Assembly: GCA_026397135.1 (NCBI GenBank)
Contig: JAPLVL010000028.1
Location: 1 to 41,390, forward strand
Reading direction: 5' to 3'
Source: Candidatus Berkelbacteria bacterium
GTDB lineage: Bacteria > Patescibacteriota > UBA1384 > XYA2-FULL-43-10 > 1-14-0-10-43-13
DNA: 41,390 bases
The translations under genes were made by a program, and so were the position numbers. Positions within the stretch are counted from its first letter, which is position 1, and each line of letters starts with the position of its first letter. The notes beneath the pieces are model-generated. The model was not told the DNA's origin. It did no database searches and saw only the letters and a program-made list of their open reading frames with translations. Below are positions 18,222 to 28,863 of the stretch, piece by piece.

Positions 18222-19648
18222 TATTTCGACCTTCTGAGTGTTTTTGCAACATACGAAAAAGATTTGAAAATTGTTGGGAAAAACCCATTTCTCCGTACTT
18301 CACTAACGAAGAAAAACCAGAGAGTTTTGGGCTGATGCAAGATTACATTTTTGTACCACATCGTCCAGCCGAGATGAAACATCTCGGTAATTTTGGCAGC
18401 AGAATAATCAGGATAAGATACGACACTTTGACCGGTGACATCGAAATCGTGACCGGTTTTCGAGATAAGCCAACCCTTTTCGACCGATTTTTTGTAAAAA
18501 GCTGTGCCCGGATATGGGGTAGCAATACCAATCTGAATCAAATCAGGTCTGGCAGCAAATACCATCTTCAACATATCGAGATCCTTGTCCCAGTTTGATT
18601 CAGGCAAACCAACTATCAGATTGGCATAAGCCCGAATACCGAGCTCGTGACATTTTTTGATAATTTGAAGGGATCGTTCTGGATCGAGCGCTTTCGGGAT
18701 CGCAGCCAAAACGTCTTTGTCCAAATGTTCCAGCCCATATTTGTAGGTGACACAGCCAGCCTGAGCCAAAAGCTCGAGGGTTTCGTCGTCAACGCGGGCA
18801 TCTCCCATACAACAAAATTTGACTTTGACCTTGCGCCTGATAATTTCACGACAAATTCCGTCAACATGGCTTTTACGAGCTACCATATTGTCGTCATCGC
18901 AGTAGATTTCGTCAAATTTATATTTCTTTTGCAATTCCACAATCTCATCCACAACATTTTCCGGGCTTCTCATCCTGTAACAGTGGCGACCATAGATCGC
19001 CTCAACATTACAAAATCCACAATTAAATCGGCAGCCACGGGAAGTCACCAGGACAACATTTTTGCCATAGCACGAAGGTTCATTAAAATACTCAATCGGC
19101 GTATCATCCCTCTCTGGAAATGGAAATTTGTCTAGATCTTCAATCAAATCAGGATGCTCGAAAGTTTTTTTGGTCAGACTCACAAAATTCTTCGGCAACT
19201 TCTTGCCACCTGATTTTAGAAAATCAAGGATCAAGAATTCATATTCACCAACGACAACATAATCAAATCCTTCAGCCAAGCACTCCATCGGATAGTTCGT
19301 AGCATAGTTCCCAACAGCAATCTTTACGATATTACCAGGAAGCTTTTTTACAAATTTTTTGTCATCCTCCGAGCTAACCCAGGTTGGCTCGCAGACGATA
19401 TGCGTTGGCTTGTACTCCTTTATATAATTGCGTGCTTGGTCGGCTGTCCATTCCAGAGCGACTGCGTCTTTCAAGACAGCATCATATTTATTGGTCTTGA
19501 GCAATGAAGTCAGGTACCCCATAAACCATGGGTATGGGTAATATCTCAGGGAAGCACTCTCCTTCTTGATCACATTGTACCAACGAGATCCGCTTTTCAG
19601 AACTTGGCCTGGCAAATTCAAAACCAAAACACGGTATTTATTGTTCAT
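18221..19648 (-). CDS. B12-binding-domain radical SAM protein
   Basis: LVTSRGCRFNCGFCNVEAIYG (CX3CX2C), N-terminal cobalamin-binding-like region, EIYCDDDN, TYKYGLEHLDKDVL. Confidence 0.9.
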   Translation of the reverse strand: MNNKYRVLVLNLPGQVLKSGSRWYNVIKKESASLRYYPYPWFMGYLTSLLKTNKYDAVLKDAVALEWTADQARNYIKEYKPTHIVCEPTWVSSEDDKKFVKKLPGNIVKIAVGNYATNYPMECLAEGFDYVVVGEYEFLILDFLKSGGKKLPKNFVSLTKKTFEHPDLIEDLDKFPFPERDDTPIEYFNEPSCYGKNVVLVTSRGCRFNCGFCNVEAIYGRHCYRMRSPENVVDEIVELQKKYKFDEIYCDDDNMVARKSHVDGICREIIRRKVKVKFCCMGDARVDDETLELLAQAGCVTYKYGLEHLDKDVLAAIPKALDPERSLQIIKKCHELGIRAYANLIVGLPESNWDKDLDMLKMVFAARPDLIQIGIATPYPGTAFYKKSVEKGWLISKTGHDFDVTGQSVVSYPDYSAAKITEMFHLGWTMWYKNVILHQPKTLWFFFVSEVRRNGFFPTIFKSFSYVAKTLRRSK

Positions 19649-19731
19649 ACAAATCCTTTCAATAATTTGACTGTAATCCGTCAGTTACATCCTATCACTT
19701 TTGATTCAAACGATAAAGATTAATCGGAAAT

Positions 19732-20946
19732 TTATTTAATACTATTCTCTAGTTTTTCGAAGCGATCGCGAAGAAGCATTTTCACATCAACCTCTTTGAT
19801 ATAATTCAAAAGATTTGATCGATATTTCTGTCGCATTTTGGGATCAGAAAAGTATTTCTTGATCACTCCTGCGATACTCTCAATGGTATTGTCGACAGCA
19901 AAGGAAACTTCTCTTTTGTCTAGTTCAAAGGCAATTTGCGGAACTTTAGAAATGATCGCCGGGATACCAAAATTAAGATAATATTTCACTTTGGCAGGTT
20001 CAGTGTATTTCATCAAATTCTCTTCGTCCCGATAGAGGGCGATTCCGAGTGAATTTTCCGAGATTGTTTTGTAAAATTTTTCGTTTTCCTCCATATACCC
20101 ATGGAAAACAACACTTTTCCCAAGTTTCTTGGTATTGCTCAATTCTTTGTAGTAATTAAGATCCGGGCCATCGCCGATGACATTGAAGACGAGATCGGGA
20201 AAAGTTTTCTTCAATTTCTCAACTGCTTCGAAGACAAGATCAAGCAGATGGTAACGATTGACAACTCCGCAATAAACAATCGCGTGACTGTTCTTCTCAT
20301 CTGGCGTCGCCACCACAACTTTGTCCATGTTAATACCTAAAGGAATCATCTCGTAATTTACCTTCTTGCGATCAAAATAACCATATTTTTCTCTACCCAA
20401 AATATGGCCCTCAGTTGTAAACCAGAGAAAGTCGCTTCGTGTCAGGCAAAATTTATCAAATTGATAGAATATTTTGGTCAAAAGTCGATAAGGACCAGAA
20501 TCAGGCAGTGGGAAAAAATCCATTACCCGATAGATAACATAATCAACCCGTCCCAGTTTCTTGAGCAAGATACCACAAAAAGTGCAGTAATAATTAATGC
20601 CCATGAAAACGACCTTCTTGCCCTTTTCCCGCGGTACAAAAATGAGCGCGAGCGCTTGGAATAGATAGATGAGATAGTTGAAGGGCAGAAGCAAAAAGTA
20701 CAACTCAGTGCCAGCCCTCGAAAATGAGTAAAGTTTCTTTGATTTTGCCAATTTGCCGTCTTTGTACGTCTCTAAGACAGAATACGCGTTTTTGTCTTTG
20801 CTGTGAGGAAATTTCCATTTCAGGTATTTAAAATCATCAAAATATTCGGCAAAAAACTGAGCATAGTCTTCTAGCCCAACAGGAAAGAAGGAGCAGAAAA
20901 TAAAATCAATATTTTTATTAGTTTGAGTTTCTGTTTTCGAGCTCAT
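19732..20946 (-). CDS. Glycosyltransferase, GT4-like
   Basis: [83 protein letters not shown]. Confidence 0.85.
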   Translation of the reverse strand: MSSKTETQTNKNIDFIFCSFFPVGLEDYAQFFAEYFDDFKYLKWKFPHSKDKNAYSVLETYKDGKLAKSKKLYSFSRAGTELYFLLLPFNYLIYLFQALALIFVPREKGKKVVFMGINYYCTFCGILLKKLGRVDYVIYRVMDFFPLPDSGPYRLLTKIFYQFDKFCLTRSDFLWFTTEGHILGREKYGYFDRKKVNYEMIPLGINMDKVVVATPDEKNSHAIVYCGVVNRYHLLDLVFEAVEKLKKTFPDLVFNVIGDGPDLNYYKELSNTKKLGKSVVFHGYMEENEKFYKTISENSLGIALYRDEENLMKYTEPAKVKYYLNFGIPAIISKVPQIAFELDKREVSFAVDNTIESIAGVIKKYFSDPKMRQKYRSNLLNYIKEVDVKMLLRDRFEKLENSIK

Positions 20947-21958
20947 GGTCAGATTCAGCCATTAATTTTGCCAACTCCTTGAACTTGGTTTTTGGCTCCC
21001 AACCAAGTATTTTCTTGGCTTTGGTAGCGTCTCCGATCAGAAGATCAACTTCTGCTGGACGGAAGAAATATGGATCAATCTTGATAATAGTTTTGCCAGT
21101 TTTCTTGTCTATTCCAACTTCATCCAAACCTTTCCCCTTCCACGCAAGATCATAATTATGGAATTCTGCGACTTCTTCGACAAATTCTCGAACAGAGTGA
21201 GTTTCGCCCGTAGCTACTACAAAATCATCGGCTTTGTCTTGCTGCAACATTAGCCACATCGCCTCGACATAGTCTTTGGCGTATCCCCAGTCGCGCTTTG
21301 CCTCGAGGTTTCCGAGATAAAGACAATCATCTTTGCCCAATTTGATCCGAGCAAGACCACGCGTAATCTTCCTGGTCACGAAGTTCTCACCGCGGCGAGG
21401 AGATTCGTGGTTAAAGAGGATGCCATTTGACCCGAAAAGATCATAGCTCTCACGATAATTCTTGGTAATCCAGTATGCATAGAGTTTGGCACAACCATAG
21501 GGGCTTCTGGGATAAAATGGCGTTGTTTCTTTCTGGGGAACCTCCTGAACCAACCCGAACATTTCAGAGGAAGAAGCTTGGTAAAATTTAGTTTTGACCT
21601 GAGTGTCCTTGATCGCGTCGAGTAAACGCAAAGTTCCAAGTCCGACGACATCGCCGGTGTATTCCGGAATTTCGAAGCTGATCTTTACGTGTGATTGGGC
21701 ACCCAGATTGTAAATTTCGTCAGGTTTGATTCTCTCGATCACTCTAGAAAGATTGGAACTATCCGAGAGGTCGCCGTATTCACGAAAAAGTTTGACCCCC
21801 TTGTGGTGAGTATCTTCGAGTAAATGGTCAATCCTAGAAGTATTGAAGGTTGAAGCTCTCCGAACCAATCCATGAACCTCGTAACCCTTCTCCAATAATA
21901 GCTCTGCTAAATATGATCCGTCTTGACCCGTAATTCCGGTTATCAATGCCTTCTTCAT
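20918..21958 (-). CDS. gmd: GDP-mannose 4,6-dehydratase
   Basis: [46 protein letters not shown]...[45 protein letters not shown] at 21958 chosen over 22015. Confidence 0.95.
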   Translation of the reverse strand: MKKALITGITGQDGSYLAELLLEKGYEVHGLVRRASTFNTSRIDHLLEDTHHKGVKLFREYGDLSDSSNLSRVIERIKPDEIYNLGAQSHVKISFEIPEYTGDVVGLGTLRLLDAIKDTQVKTKFYQASSSEMFGLVQEVPQKETTPFYPRSPYGCAKLYAYWITKNYRESYDLFGSNGILFNHESPRRGENFVTRKITRGLARIKLGKDDCLYLGNLEAKRDWGYAKDYVEAMWLMLQQDKADDFVVATGETHSVREFVEEVAEFHNYDLAWKGKGLDEVGIDKKTGKTIIKIDPYFFRPAEVDLLIGDATKAKKILGWEPKTKFKELAKLMAESDHELENRNSN

Positions 21959-22033
21959 AGATTCTCCTAATTTATTTGAGCACGACTTGCTTAATAATAG
22001 TAACAAACATGGCAAACAAATTCAATCCAATAC

Positions 22034-22687
22034 TCAGTGTCTTTTCTTCTCGGATTGGGCCGGAGAGATATCGAAGCAAATGAGAAATAAAAGTGCGAGA
22101 GATGTTAACCCGATAAAAGTAAAGTAGAGATAAGCAAATTTCTTGTCTCTGACAAAACTATCCTTGGATTCTTTGATAAAATCATTCACATATTCACGAT
22201 AAATGATTCTTGGAGCGAGATAACCTCCATTTGCTTTGTTATAGAGAAAAACTTCAGCAGGGCCATCGCTTGTGCCACTTTGGAACATAATCTTGATTTT
22301 TTGCCCTTCGACATTTCTAATCTGATCGAAAGAAACTACATTGTAACCGTTTAAATTTATGTCGGCGAAAGAAATAGTCTTTTCCTGTAAAAGAGCGCTA
22401 TTCTTATCCGCTTCGGAAAAAATTGATAATGAAATATTTTGATTTTTCTCGTTTTCGAGGTAAATCTTCTTGTGTTCTGAAATTAGAATTCCAACAGGGT
22501 TTGGGCGGTCTGCCACAAAACTGAAAGCTGATTTGCCACCAGAGACAGAAAGATCTTTTGAATCCCCTTCTGATGCAATAGGAGTATTTCCAGTAATATC
22601 AAAATGAGCGTATCGGCAGAATATGGCCGCAAACACTAACGCTAACAAAGTAATGAGTAAATTTTTCTTATTTAGTTTTATTTTCAT
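22034..22687 (-). CDS. Hypothetical membrane protein
   Basis: 217 aa with N- and C-terminal TMs; overlaps the next gene upstream (22668-22687). Confidence 0.65.
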   Translation of the reverse strand: MKIKLNKKNLLITLLALVFAAIFCRYAHFDITGNTPIASEGDSKDLSVSGGKSAFSFVADRPNPVGILISEHKKIYLENEKNQNISLSIFSEADKNSALLQEKTISFADINLNGYNVVSFDQIRNVEGQKIKIMFQSGTSDGPAEVFLYNKANGGYLAPRIIYREYVNDFIKESKDSFVRDKKFAYLYFTFIGLTSLALLFLICFDISPAQSEKKRH

Positions 22688-23927
22688 CTTGGTAGAGAAT
22701 AAATGATATCACTGCAATCATGAGAACAAAAATGCTATGGAAGATGGTTAGAAGCGTTGTGCCAGACCAATTAGCAAAGAAACTTTGATTTGCCAATCCT
22801 CCCAGAGTCGAGAAAAAGGAATAGTTGAGTGGAGCGAAAAGTCCAGTCGTGCGCCCGAAGCCAAAATACATATCAATCATAAAGAAGTACGAAATCATCA
22901 ATATGATAATCGGCCAGATAATTTTCTTGTTGAGAGCAAAAGCGAGAACAAGAGCAGGTGTAACCCAAGCTAGATATTGAGGGTGAAAGAAGCTAAAGGC
23001 AAAGAATGACAGCACCCCAATAGTAGAAAAGCTGACCAATCTCTTGAAAGTCATGTTTTCTTTCTTGGTCCAGAAAAGGAAAAGAATGAGCGGAAATGTA
23101 AGTGCATTTATTGCGATCGAAGTGAAACCAGTGCTGATCTGACCGCTGATTGTGAAATCGAAAAAACCGCCCTGCAGAGTATCAAGTAAACCACCTCCTC
23201 CAAATATGCCAAAAAGATGTGAAGTAACAAACATCGGCAAGAGACCAATAATTGAATAAGTGAGAATTTGTTTCCAATCTCTGGCGAAATAGATCAGGAA
23301 GAAGGGAAGGAAAAGAACATAACCGGTTCGAGCACTAATAGCTAAGCTCAAAACCGCAATCGAAGCCTGAGGATTTTTCTTGTAAGCAAAGAGGAATGCA
23401 AGAAGGGTCAGAAAGATTGGCAAAGTTTCAAATCTGCCCCACATAAAGGTAGCGAATAGAAGGGCTGGATTTAGAGCCCAGAAAATGACTCCTCGCAACT
23501 TTTGCTGCCGGTCTTCCAAGATCTTCCAGATAACAGCCAAGGATGCCAAATCAAAAATTAAGTACGGAATTTTGAGGAAAAAGAGATACCGAAGAGCCAC
23601 TCTGCTATTCACAAATGTATCATAAGCTACAGTACCGGTCGCCAAATTGGCGCGAGCACGATCAAGCATGCTTGGTAGCTCAGAAAAAAGCGGCCGAAAC
23701 AATTTCAAATAGCCGGCCATCGCCAGGTCGAGGAGGTCATCAATCTTCAAATTTCCTCTAAAAATATAGGCATAATCACGCCAGGTAGAGGAAAGCATGT
23801 CATCGTGTACCGCAATCGGCATCAGCAAAAGCCGTACCAAAATGCCGAAAATTATGAAAATGACCGCCCATTTATATCTTGAGACGAAAGAAATTAACTG
23901 CTCAATTTTTTCTCTTGTTTTGCTCAT
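22668..23927 (-). CDS. Polytopic GT-C-like mannosyltransferase-type membrane protein
   Basis: ILVRLLLMPIAVHDDMLSSTWRDYAYIF...ALNPALLFATFMWGRFETLPIFLTLLAFLF...SFFHPQYLAWVTP. Confidence 0.75.
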   Translation of the reverse strand: MSKTREKIEQLISFVSRYKWAVIFIIFGILVRLLLMPIAVHDDMLSSTWRDYAYIFRGNLKIDDLLDLAMAGYLKLFRPLFSELPSMLDRARANLATGTVAYDTFVNSRVALRYLFFLKIPYLIFDLASLAVIWKILEDRQQKLRGVIFWALNPALLFATFMWGRFETLPIFLTLLAFLFAYKKNPQASIAVLSLAISARTGYVLFLPFFLIYFARDWKQILTYSIIGLLPMFVTSHLFGIFGGGGLLDTLQGGFFDFTISGQISTGFTSIAINALTFPLILFLFWTKKENMTFKRLVSFSTIGVLSFFAFSFFHPQYLAWVTPALVLAFALNKKIIWPIIILMISYFFMIDMYFGFGRTTGLFAPLNYSFFSTLGGLANQSFFANWSGTTLLTIFHSIFVLMIAVISFILYQDENKTK

Positions 23928-23951
23928 TTCGCTATTCTCATTTTAAGCATC

Positions 23952-25910
23952 TTAGAGGGAATTGTCCAACGCAATTCCACTTTCTTGCAAATCAGCCGGA
24001 CGGAAAAGCCAGCCGTAAGTTATTCCGCCTGTTGTATCGGTCAAAACCGCCTTGTCAGCCTTTTCTTTCAGCAGCTGGTTCAAAACAGTTGATCGATTGG
24101 CGGTATTCTTCGAAATTATTAGGTAGTCAACCTTCCCGTCGAGAGACAATTGGCTCAAATATAAATTCATTTGACCCATTGAAGTAAAATCGCAGATTTC
24201 GTTTGATTTGACAAGAGTGACGTTAGAAGGGACATGAAACGGCGGAAGATAATCGTAACCAACAACAACTGATTTGCCCCCCAAATTCTTACTCAACTTA
24301 TCAATCAAGCTGTATGAAGTCTCACCCCAGCCCATCCAGGTCCAAAAGGTATAATCCTCCGGATTGATTGACTCGACCTCCTCATAACTTCTGTTGCGAA
24401 AGATATTCATATACCCAAAATGGGACGGGGCGCTCCGATATGAGGGAGTCAGCATAATCAAAACGACAAAAATTGCAAAAAGTGGCAACGCTCCCGAATA
24501 TTTCTCAGCAATTTTTCGAATAGCCACAACCAGAAGTGAACTTCCGAAAAGTAAGAGTAGAAACATGACCAGTGTCAAATATTTTGCTTCGATTGGGGTT
24601 ATGAGATAGGCGTAAGCCGTGATGTTCAGAATAATAAATCCGATAAATAGCGCAACTGTTCGCCGATCGAGAATAAATTTACTATATTGTTTTAGTATGA
24701 GCGGTGAAAGTAATAGAATAATGATCAAAAGTTCCGGAAGGAAATAAAAGACTAAGCGGATTTCGCTCGAAAGAAGTTTGATCCGAGTCAGGGTAGCATT
24801 TTTGTCTAGGGTTGTAATCGCAATCTCAGCCATTTTCTTGCCCACGAATATTCCTCTCTCTTGCACCTTATTTTGAACAGCCGACGAGTTTGTCCATTTC
24901 AGATCATTTGCCTGGTAAAAAAGAGCGAAGAAAAAGAGCGAAGAGAGAAGGATTAGAAAAAATTTGAACGAGAAATATCGAGAAAACTTCGAATATATTC
25001 TGACCAGGAAGTCGCGAGCAAAGAAAATAAGAATTGATAAGACAAACATTGAAGTAATTAGCTTATAATTATCGAATGAAACTCCATAGCTCGGCAGGGA
25101 GGAAAAAATTTTGCCTAGCTCGGAAGGATTTGACCATATTTTAGGAACAAAGAGAGAGACAACGAGGGGGAAAATGACAAGAATTGTTGCGAGAGAGCCA
25201 AAAACCTTTTTGATATAGTCTCGAAAAGAGGAAGCAGAAAGGAAAGCAATTATTAATTCAGCGATGATAATGAAGAAAAGAACACTAATAACAGTGTCTT
25301 TCTCGATAAAAGCAATTGCGCAAAGCGCAATTGAAGCTACGAAATAATAGAAAATGTTTTTCTTCTTGTCCAAGAAATAAACAAGCAAAGAGATCGCAGC
25401 AATTAGAATTGAGAGACAATCATATTTTAGAACTTTGCAAAGCCCCTTCAGCATTGGAAAATTTAATACTATAGCCAAAGCGACAAGATAATTCAGATAA
25501 TCTTCAGGAAGCTGCCAGTTTGATAATTTCCCCAGCAAGAAAACGACCAAAAATAGCAGTATTATGGCCAGTACGGCCTGGACGAGAGCAAACGGCAAAA
25601 TAGCTGTGTAATATATGTTGCCAACGATGTGAGCGTCAGGCTGATATCGAGAGTCCAGAAACTTCTCGATTTGATTTCCAGGATACCCGACAACAATATT
25701 TGAAAAATTCGAGCCACTAGTAAGAACCGGCGATTTTGGGTCAGACAAAAAGGTTTGGATCCGTGACAGGGTTAGATTTTGGTCTGCAGTGCCATACTGT
25801 GACAGCCCATCAAAGTAGGTAAATATTGAGAACAAAATAAAAAGAGAGATCACCGCTACGGCAAAAAACATCAAAGATTTTGAGAATGATTTGTTCGACC
25901 TTTCTTTCAT
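23952..25910 (-). CDS. Large polytopic membrane protein, GT-C-like
   Basis: Many TMs, first long extracytoplasmic loop then C-terminal soluble domain; ATG at 25910 (MKERSNKS) preferred to 25979, which overlaps the upstream GT. Confidence 0.68.
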   Translation of the reverse strand: MKERSNKSFSKSLMFFAVAVISLFILFSIFTYFDGLSQYGTADQNLTLSRIQTFLSDPKSPVLTSGSNFSNIVVGYPGNQIEKFLDSRYQPDAHIVGNIYYTAILPFALVQAVLAIILLFLVVFLLGKLSNWQLPEDYLNYLVALAIVLNFPMLKGLCKVLKYDCLSILIAAISLLVYFLDKKKNIFYYFVASIALCAIAFIEKDTVISVLFFIIIAELIIAFLSASSFRDYIKKVFGSLATILVIFPLVVSLFVPKIWSNPSELGKIFSSLPSYGVSFDNYKLITSMFVLSILIFFARDFLVRIYSKFSRYFSFKFFLILLSSLFFFALFYQANDLKWTNSSAVQNKVQERGIFVGKKMAEIAITTLDKNATLTRIKLLSSEIRLVFYFLPELLIIILLLSPLILKQYSKFILDRRTVALFIGFIILNITAYAYLITPIEAKYLTLVMFLLLLFGSSLLVVAIRKIAEKYSGALPLFAIFVVLIMLTPSYRSAPSHFGYMNIFRNRSYEEVESINPEDYTFWTWMGWGETSYSLIDKLSKNLGGKSVVVGYDYLPPFHVPSNVTLVKSNEICDFTSMGQMNLYLSQLSLDGKVDYLIISKNTANRSTVLNQLLKEKADKAVLTDTTGGITYGWLFRPADLQESGIALDNSL

Positions 25911-25921
25911 TGCTAATCTGT

Positions 25922-26968
25922 TTATTGTTTTGTCGTCTCGACACAAACATTGTAATAATCTCTGGCCATATTTTCCCAAGAAAATTTCTTGGCAATTTTG
26001 AGAGCTTCGGCTGATTTCTCTTTGTATTTTTCTGGATCAAGAAGTAGTTTAATAATTTTGGTGGCAACCTCAGCAATATTTTCCGGGTCAACCAGTAAAT
26101 CTTGGTCTTTCATGAAATCTTTCGAATCAAGGGTTGTACTACAAATAGCTGGCGTACCACAGGCCATCGCCTCAAGCGTACTTAGCCCGAAGCCAAATCG
26201 CGATGGAAAAACAAATAATTCCGAGGATGAGTAGAATTTGCGCATCTCATTCTCTGGAATAAATCCGGCAAATGAATAGGATTTATCAGGTAAAGTCTCG
26301 GCTGCCAACTTTTTCATTTTTTCCAGTTCATCACCATTGCTAGCCAAAACAAGTTTGGCCTCAGGGACTTGATCTAGGACAAGTTTGAAAGCCTTGATCA
26401 AAGTATCCATACCCTTAGCACGTCTTGCTTCTCCAAGAAAAGCAACCTGATTTTTCGACCTTTCAGTCGATTTATCGGCAAAGTAGGTTTCATGATCAAC
26501 GCCATAAGGGATTACTGAAATTTTGTCTTCCGGCACATTAAATAATTTAATTATGCCCTCCTTGCTTGACATGAACGGCACAATCAGATGGTCACTTCTT
26601 TTGCAAGCAAACCGAATACACCAGCGTTTCAGGGCGTATTTGAGACGATTAGCATAGCCATAAACATAGAATGGAATTAGATCGTGAACAGCTGTGACAA
26701 CTGGCCGCTTCTTGGCCAAAATTGGAAAAATTGCCGAGACGGGATAAATTGCAAAGTAACAATCGTCCTGATTTTTCTTCAAAAATTGGATGAAATTAAA
26801 TCCTTGCAAAATCGCTTTGATCTCGCTTTTGATAATGCCCTGATCATAAAAAGCATATCTGATCTTTTGGCGGTCGAAATAGAGACAGAGCTCAGAAACC
26901 ACCCTCTCTAGACCTCGTCCAGTTTCTTTCCCCTTCGATAATGGATAAGCGCAGATACCTATTTTCAC
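25922..26968 (-). CDS. Glycosyltransferase, GT4 family
   Basis: GTG start at 26968 with SD gggagg, overlapping the methyltransferase stop (GTGA); VKIGICAYPLSKGKETGRGLERVVSEL...FLGEARRAKGMDTLIKAFKLV...FVFPSRFGFGLSTLEAMACGTPAICS. Confidence 0.88.
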   Translation of the reverse strand: MKIGICAYPLSKGKETGRGLERVVSELCLYFDRQKIRYAFYDQGIIKSEIKAILQGFNFIQFLKKNQDDCYFAIYPVSAIFPILAKKRPVVTAVHDLIPFYVYGYANRLKYALKRWCIRFACKRSDHLIVPFMSSKEGIIKLFNVPEDKISVIPYGVDHETYFADKSTERSKNQVAFLGEARRAKGMDTLIKAFKLVLDQVPEAKLVLASNGDELEKMKKLAAETLPDKSYSFAGFIPENEMRKFYSSSELFVFPSRFGFGLSTLEAMACGTPAICSTTLDSKDFMKDQDLLVDPENIAEVATKIIKLLLDPEKYKEKSAEALKIAKKFSWENMARDYYNVCVETTKQ

Positions 26969-27735
26969 TTTTTCCTCCCGACAAAACAGGCGCCCCAGGT
27001 TTCGAAACTTAGCTCCTCGTCTGTCAACCATTCCTTAGCTTCGACAAGTTCAAATCCGGCGTTTTCCAACATAAGTTCGAGCTCGGGCTGAAAGAGATAG
27101 CGCATCGAGTGAGTCTCACTGATCTCTTCTGTCTTGCCCGTTTGCTTGTCAGAAACCAAAATTTTATAGTTCACATCCACAACATTTCTATTTGGATAAA
27201 TCTTGGGATCGGCAAACCGCATTATTTTGGTCTCCCTATCCTCGAATTCTTTCAAGCGGACACTTGGTCTGTCAGTCAAAACGGCTGGGCCGTACCAACA
27301 ATCGAAGATGAAAAGCCCTCCCTTTTTGAGATGAGCTTCTGCGGTCTTGAAAGTTTTGATCAAGTCTTCATTTGTATTCTGGTAACTCAAGATGTGGAAA
27401 AGCGAGATGACAGAATCATAAGTTTTCTGGTCACGAAAATCTCTGACATCGCCCAAATTTAAGGATATTTTCTCCCGCTCTTTCAGACTTAAGATAGACA
27501 ATCTTTTCTCTCCGGCCATCAACATGCCTTCACTAAAATCAATTCCAGTAACGCTATAGCCGATCTGAGCCAAGGCGATCGCGTGCAAACCTGTTCCACA
27601 GCCCATTTCCAGAATTGTTTTGGCGCCCTTGCTTCCCTTTTTGATTATAGAGTCGACAAAAGCAGCTTCGTCGCCGTAATTTTTATCTCGATATAAAAGG
27701 TCGTAATATTTAGCGTATGATTCAAAAACAGGCAC
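26965..27735 (-). CDS. Class I SAM-dependent methyltransferase
   Basis: YAKYYDLLYRDKNYGDEAAFV, ILEMGCGTGLHAIALAQIGYSVTGIDFSEGML. Confidence 0.9.
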   Translation of the reverse strand: MPVFESYAKYYDLLYRDKNYGDEAAFVDSIIKKGSKGAKTILEMGCGTGLHAIALAQIGYSVTGIDFSEGMLMAGEKRLSILSLKEREKISLNLGDVRDFRDQKTYDSVISLFHILSYQNTNEDLIKTFKTAEAHLKKGGLFIFDCWYGPAVLTDRPSVRLKEFEDRETKIMRFADPKIYPNRNVVDVNYKILVSDKQTGKTEEISETHSMRYLFQPELELMLENAGFELVEAKEWLTDEELSFETWGACFVGRKK

Positions 27736-27762
27736 AATCTCTCCTTGGTTTAAGAAAATAAT

Positions 27763-28863
27763 TTATTCAAAAATTTGGTTCACGGCCGCCGAAACTTCTT
27801 CTATCTGTGCTTTGGTGATAGCTAATCCACTTGGAATATAAAAACCGTACCTGGCAATATTTTCGGCAACCGGATACTTTTCACCAAGAAATAGCCCCTT
27901 TTTGTTAAAAACAGGCTGTTCGTGCATCGGCCAGAAGAACGGTCTCGTTCCAATTCCCTTTTCGGTTAGTTTTTTCATGGTCGTTTCCGCTTCCATTTCA
28001 TTTGCAACGATGCCAAAAACCCAATAAATATTTTCGGCATATTCTGTTTTTGGAAGAGCAATCTGAAAATTCTTGTTACCTTTTAGAAGCTTGGTATATT
28101 CTGCCCCGATCCATCTCTTTTTCTCCACAAATTCGTCAAGTCGCTCGAGCTGAGCCAAACCCATTCCTGCTTGAAAATTGGTCATGCGCAAATTCCAGCC
28201 CAATTCGTCATGAACAAATCGTTTTTCTGGCTTGAAGCAAAGATTGCGAAGAGAGCGGCATCTCTCTGCCAATTTCTGATCGTTTGTCACAATCATTCCA
28301 CCTTCGCCGGTAGTAATATGCTTATTGGGATAAAAACTAAAAATACTAATATCCCCAAAACTTCCGCATTTCTTGCCTTTGTAGGTTTGACCAAGCATCT
28401 CGGCAGCGTCTTCAATCACTTTCAGATTGTGTTTCTTGGCCAAGTCGAGAATCGGGTCTATGTCAACAGGCAAGCCATATATATGTACCACCATAATCGC
28501 CTTTGTCTTGGCTGATATTTTTTCCGCAATTTTACTGACATCGATATTCCAAGTCAGTGGATCGCTATCTACCAAAACCGGCTTAACGCCGTTTCTGACC
28601 AATTGGTTTATGGATGAAATAATTGTAAAAGTCGGCATTATTACTTCATCACCTTTGCCGAGATCAAGGGCAGTTACTGCCGCATCGATTGCAGCCGTGC
28701 CATTGCAAACAGCGATCCCAAATTTGCGATCGACTCTTATAGCAAATTTTTCTTCAAATTCCTTGACAAAGGGGCCCTCCGAACTAATCCAGCCAGTCTC
28801 AATACATTTAACCAAATACTCTTTTTCTTTTCCGTCAAGCAACGGTTCATTTACTGGTATCAT
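27763..28863 (-). CDS. DegT/DnrJ/EryC1 PLP aminotransferase, GDP-perosamine synthase-like
   Basis: MIPVNEPLLDGKEKEYLVKCIETGWISSEGPFVKEFEEKFA...VIMPTFTIISSINQLVRNGVKPVLVDSDPLTWNIDV...HIYGLPVDIDPI...EDAAEMLGQTYKGKKCGSFGDISIFSFYPNKHITTGEGGMIVT closely recalls RfbE/Per sequences. Confidence 0.9.
   Translation of the reverse strand: MIPVNEPLLDGKEKEYLVKCIETGWISSEGPFVKEFEEKFAIRVDRKFGIAVCNGTAAIDAAVTALDLGKGDEVIMPTFTIISSINQLVRNGVKPVLVDSDPLTWNIDVSKIAEKISAKTKAIMVVHIYGLPVDIDPILDLAKKHNLKVIEDAAEMLGQTYKGKKCGSFGDISIFSFYPNKHITTGEGGMIVTNDQKLAERCRSLRNLCFKPEKRFVHDELGWNLRMTNFQAGMGLAQLERLDEFVEKKRWIGAEYTKLLKGNKNFQIALPKTEYAENIYWVFGIVANEMEAETTMKKLTEKGIGTRPFFWPMHEQPVFNKKGLFLGEKYPVAENIARYGFYIPSGLAITKAQIEEVSAAVNQIFE

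Noticed and set aside
18647-19135. 162-aa + strand ORF
   Set aside because: Lies antisense within the radical SAM gene; no recognisable domain.
26969-27031. Extended N-terminus of the GT4 ORF (start 27031)
   Set aside because: GTG at 26968 has an SD (gggagg) and conserved residues begin there.
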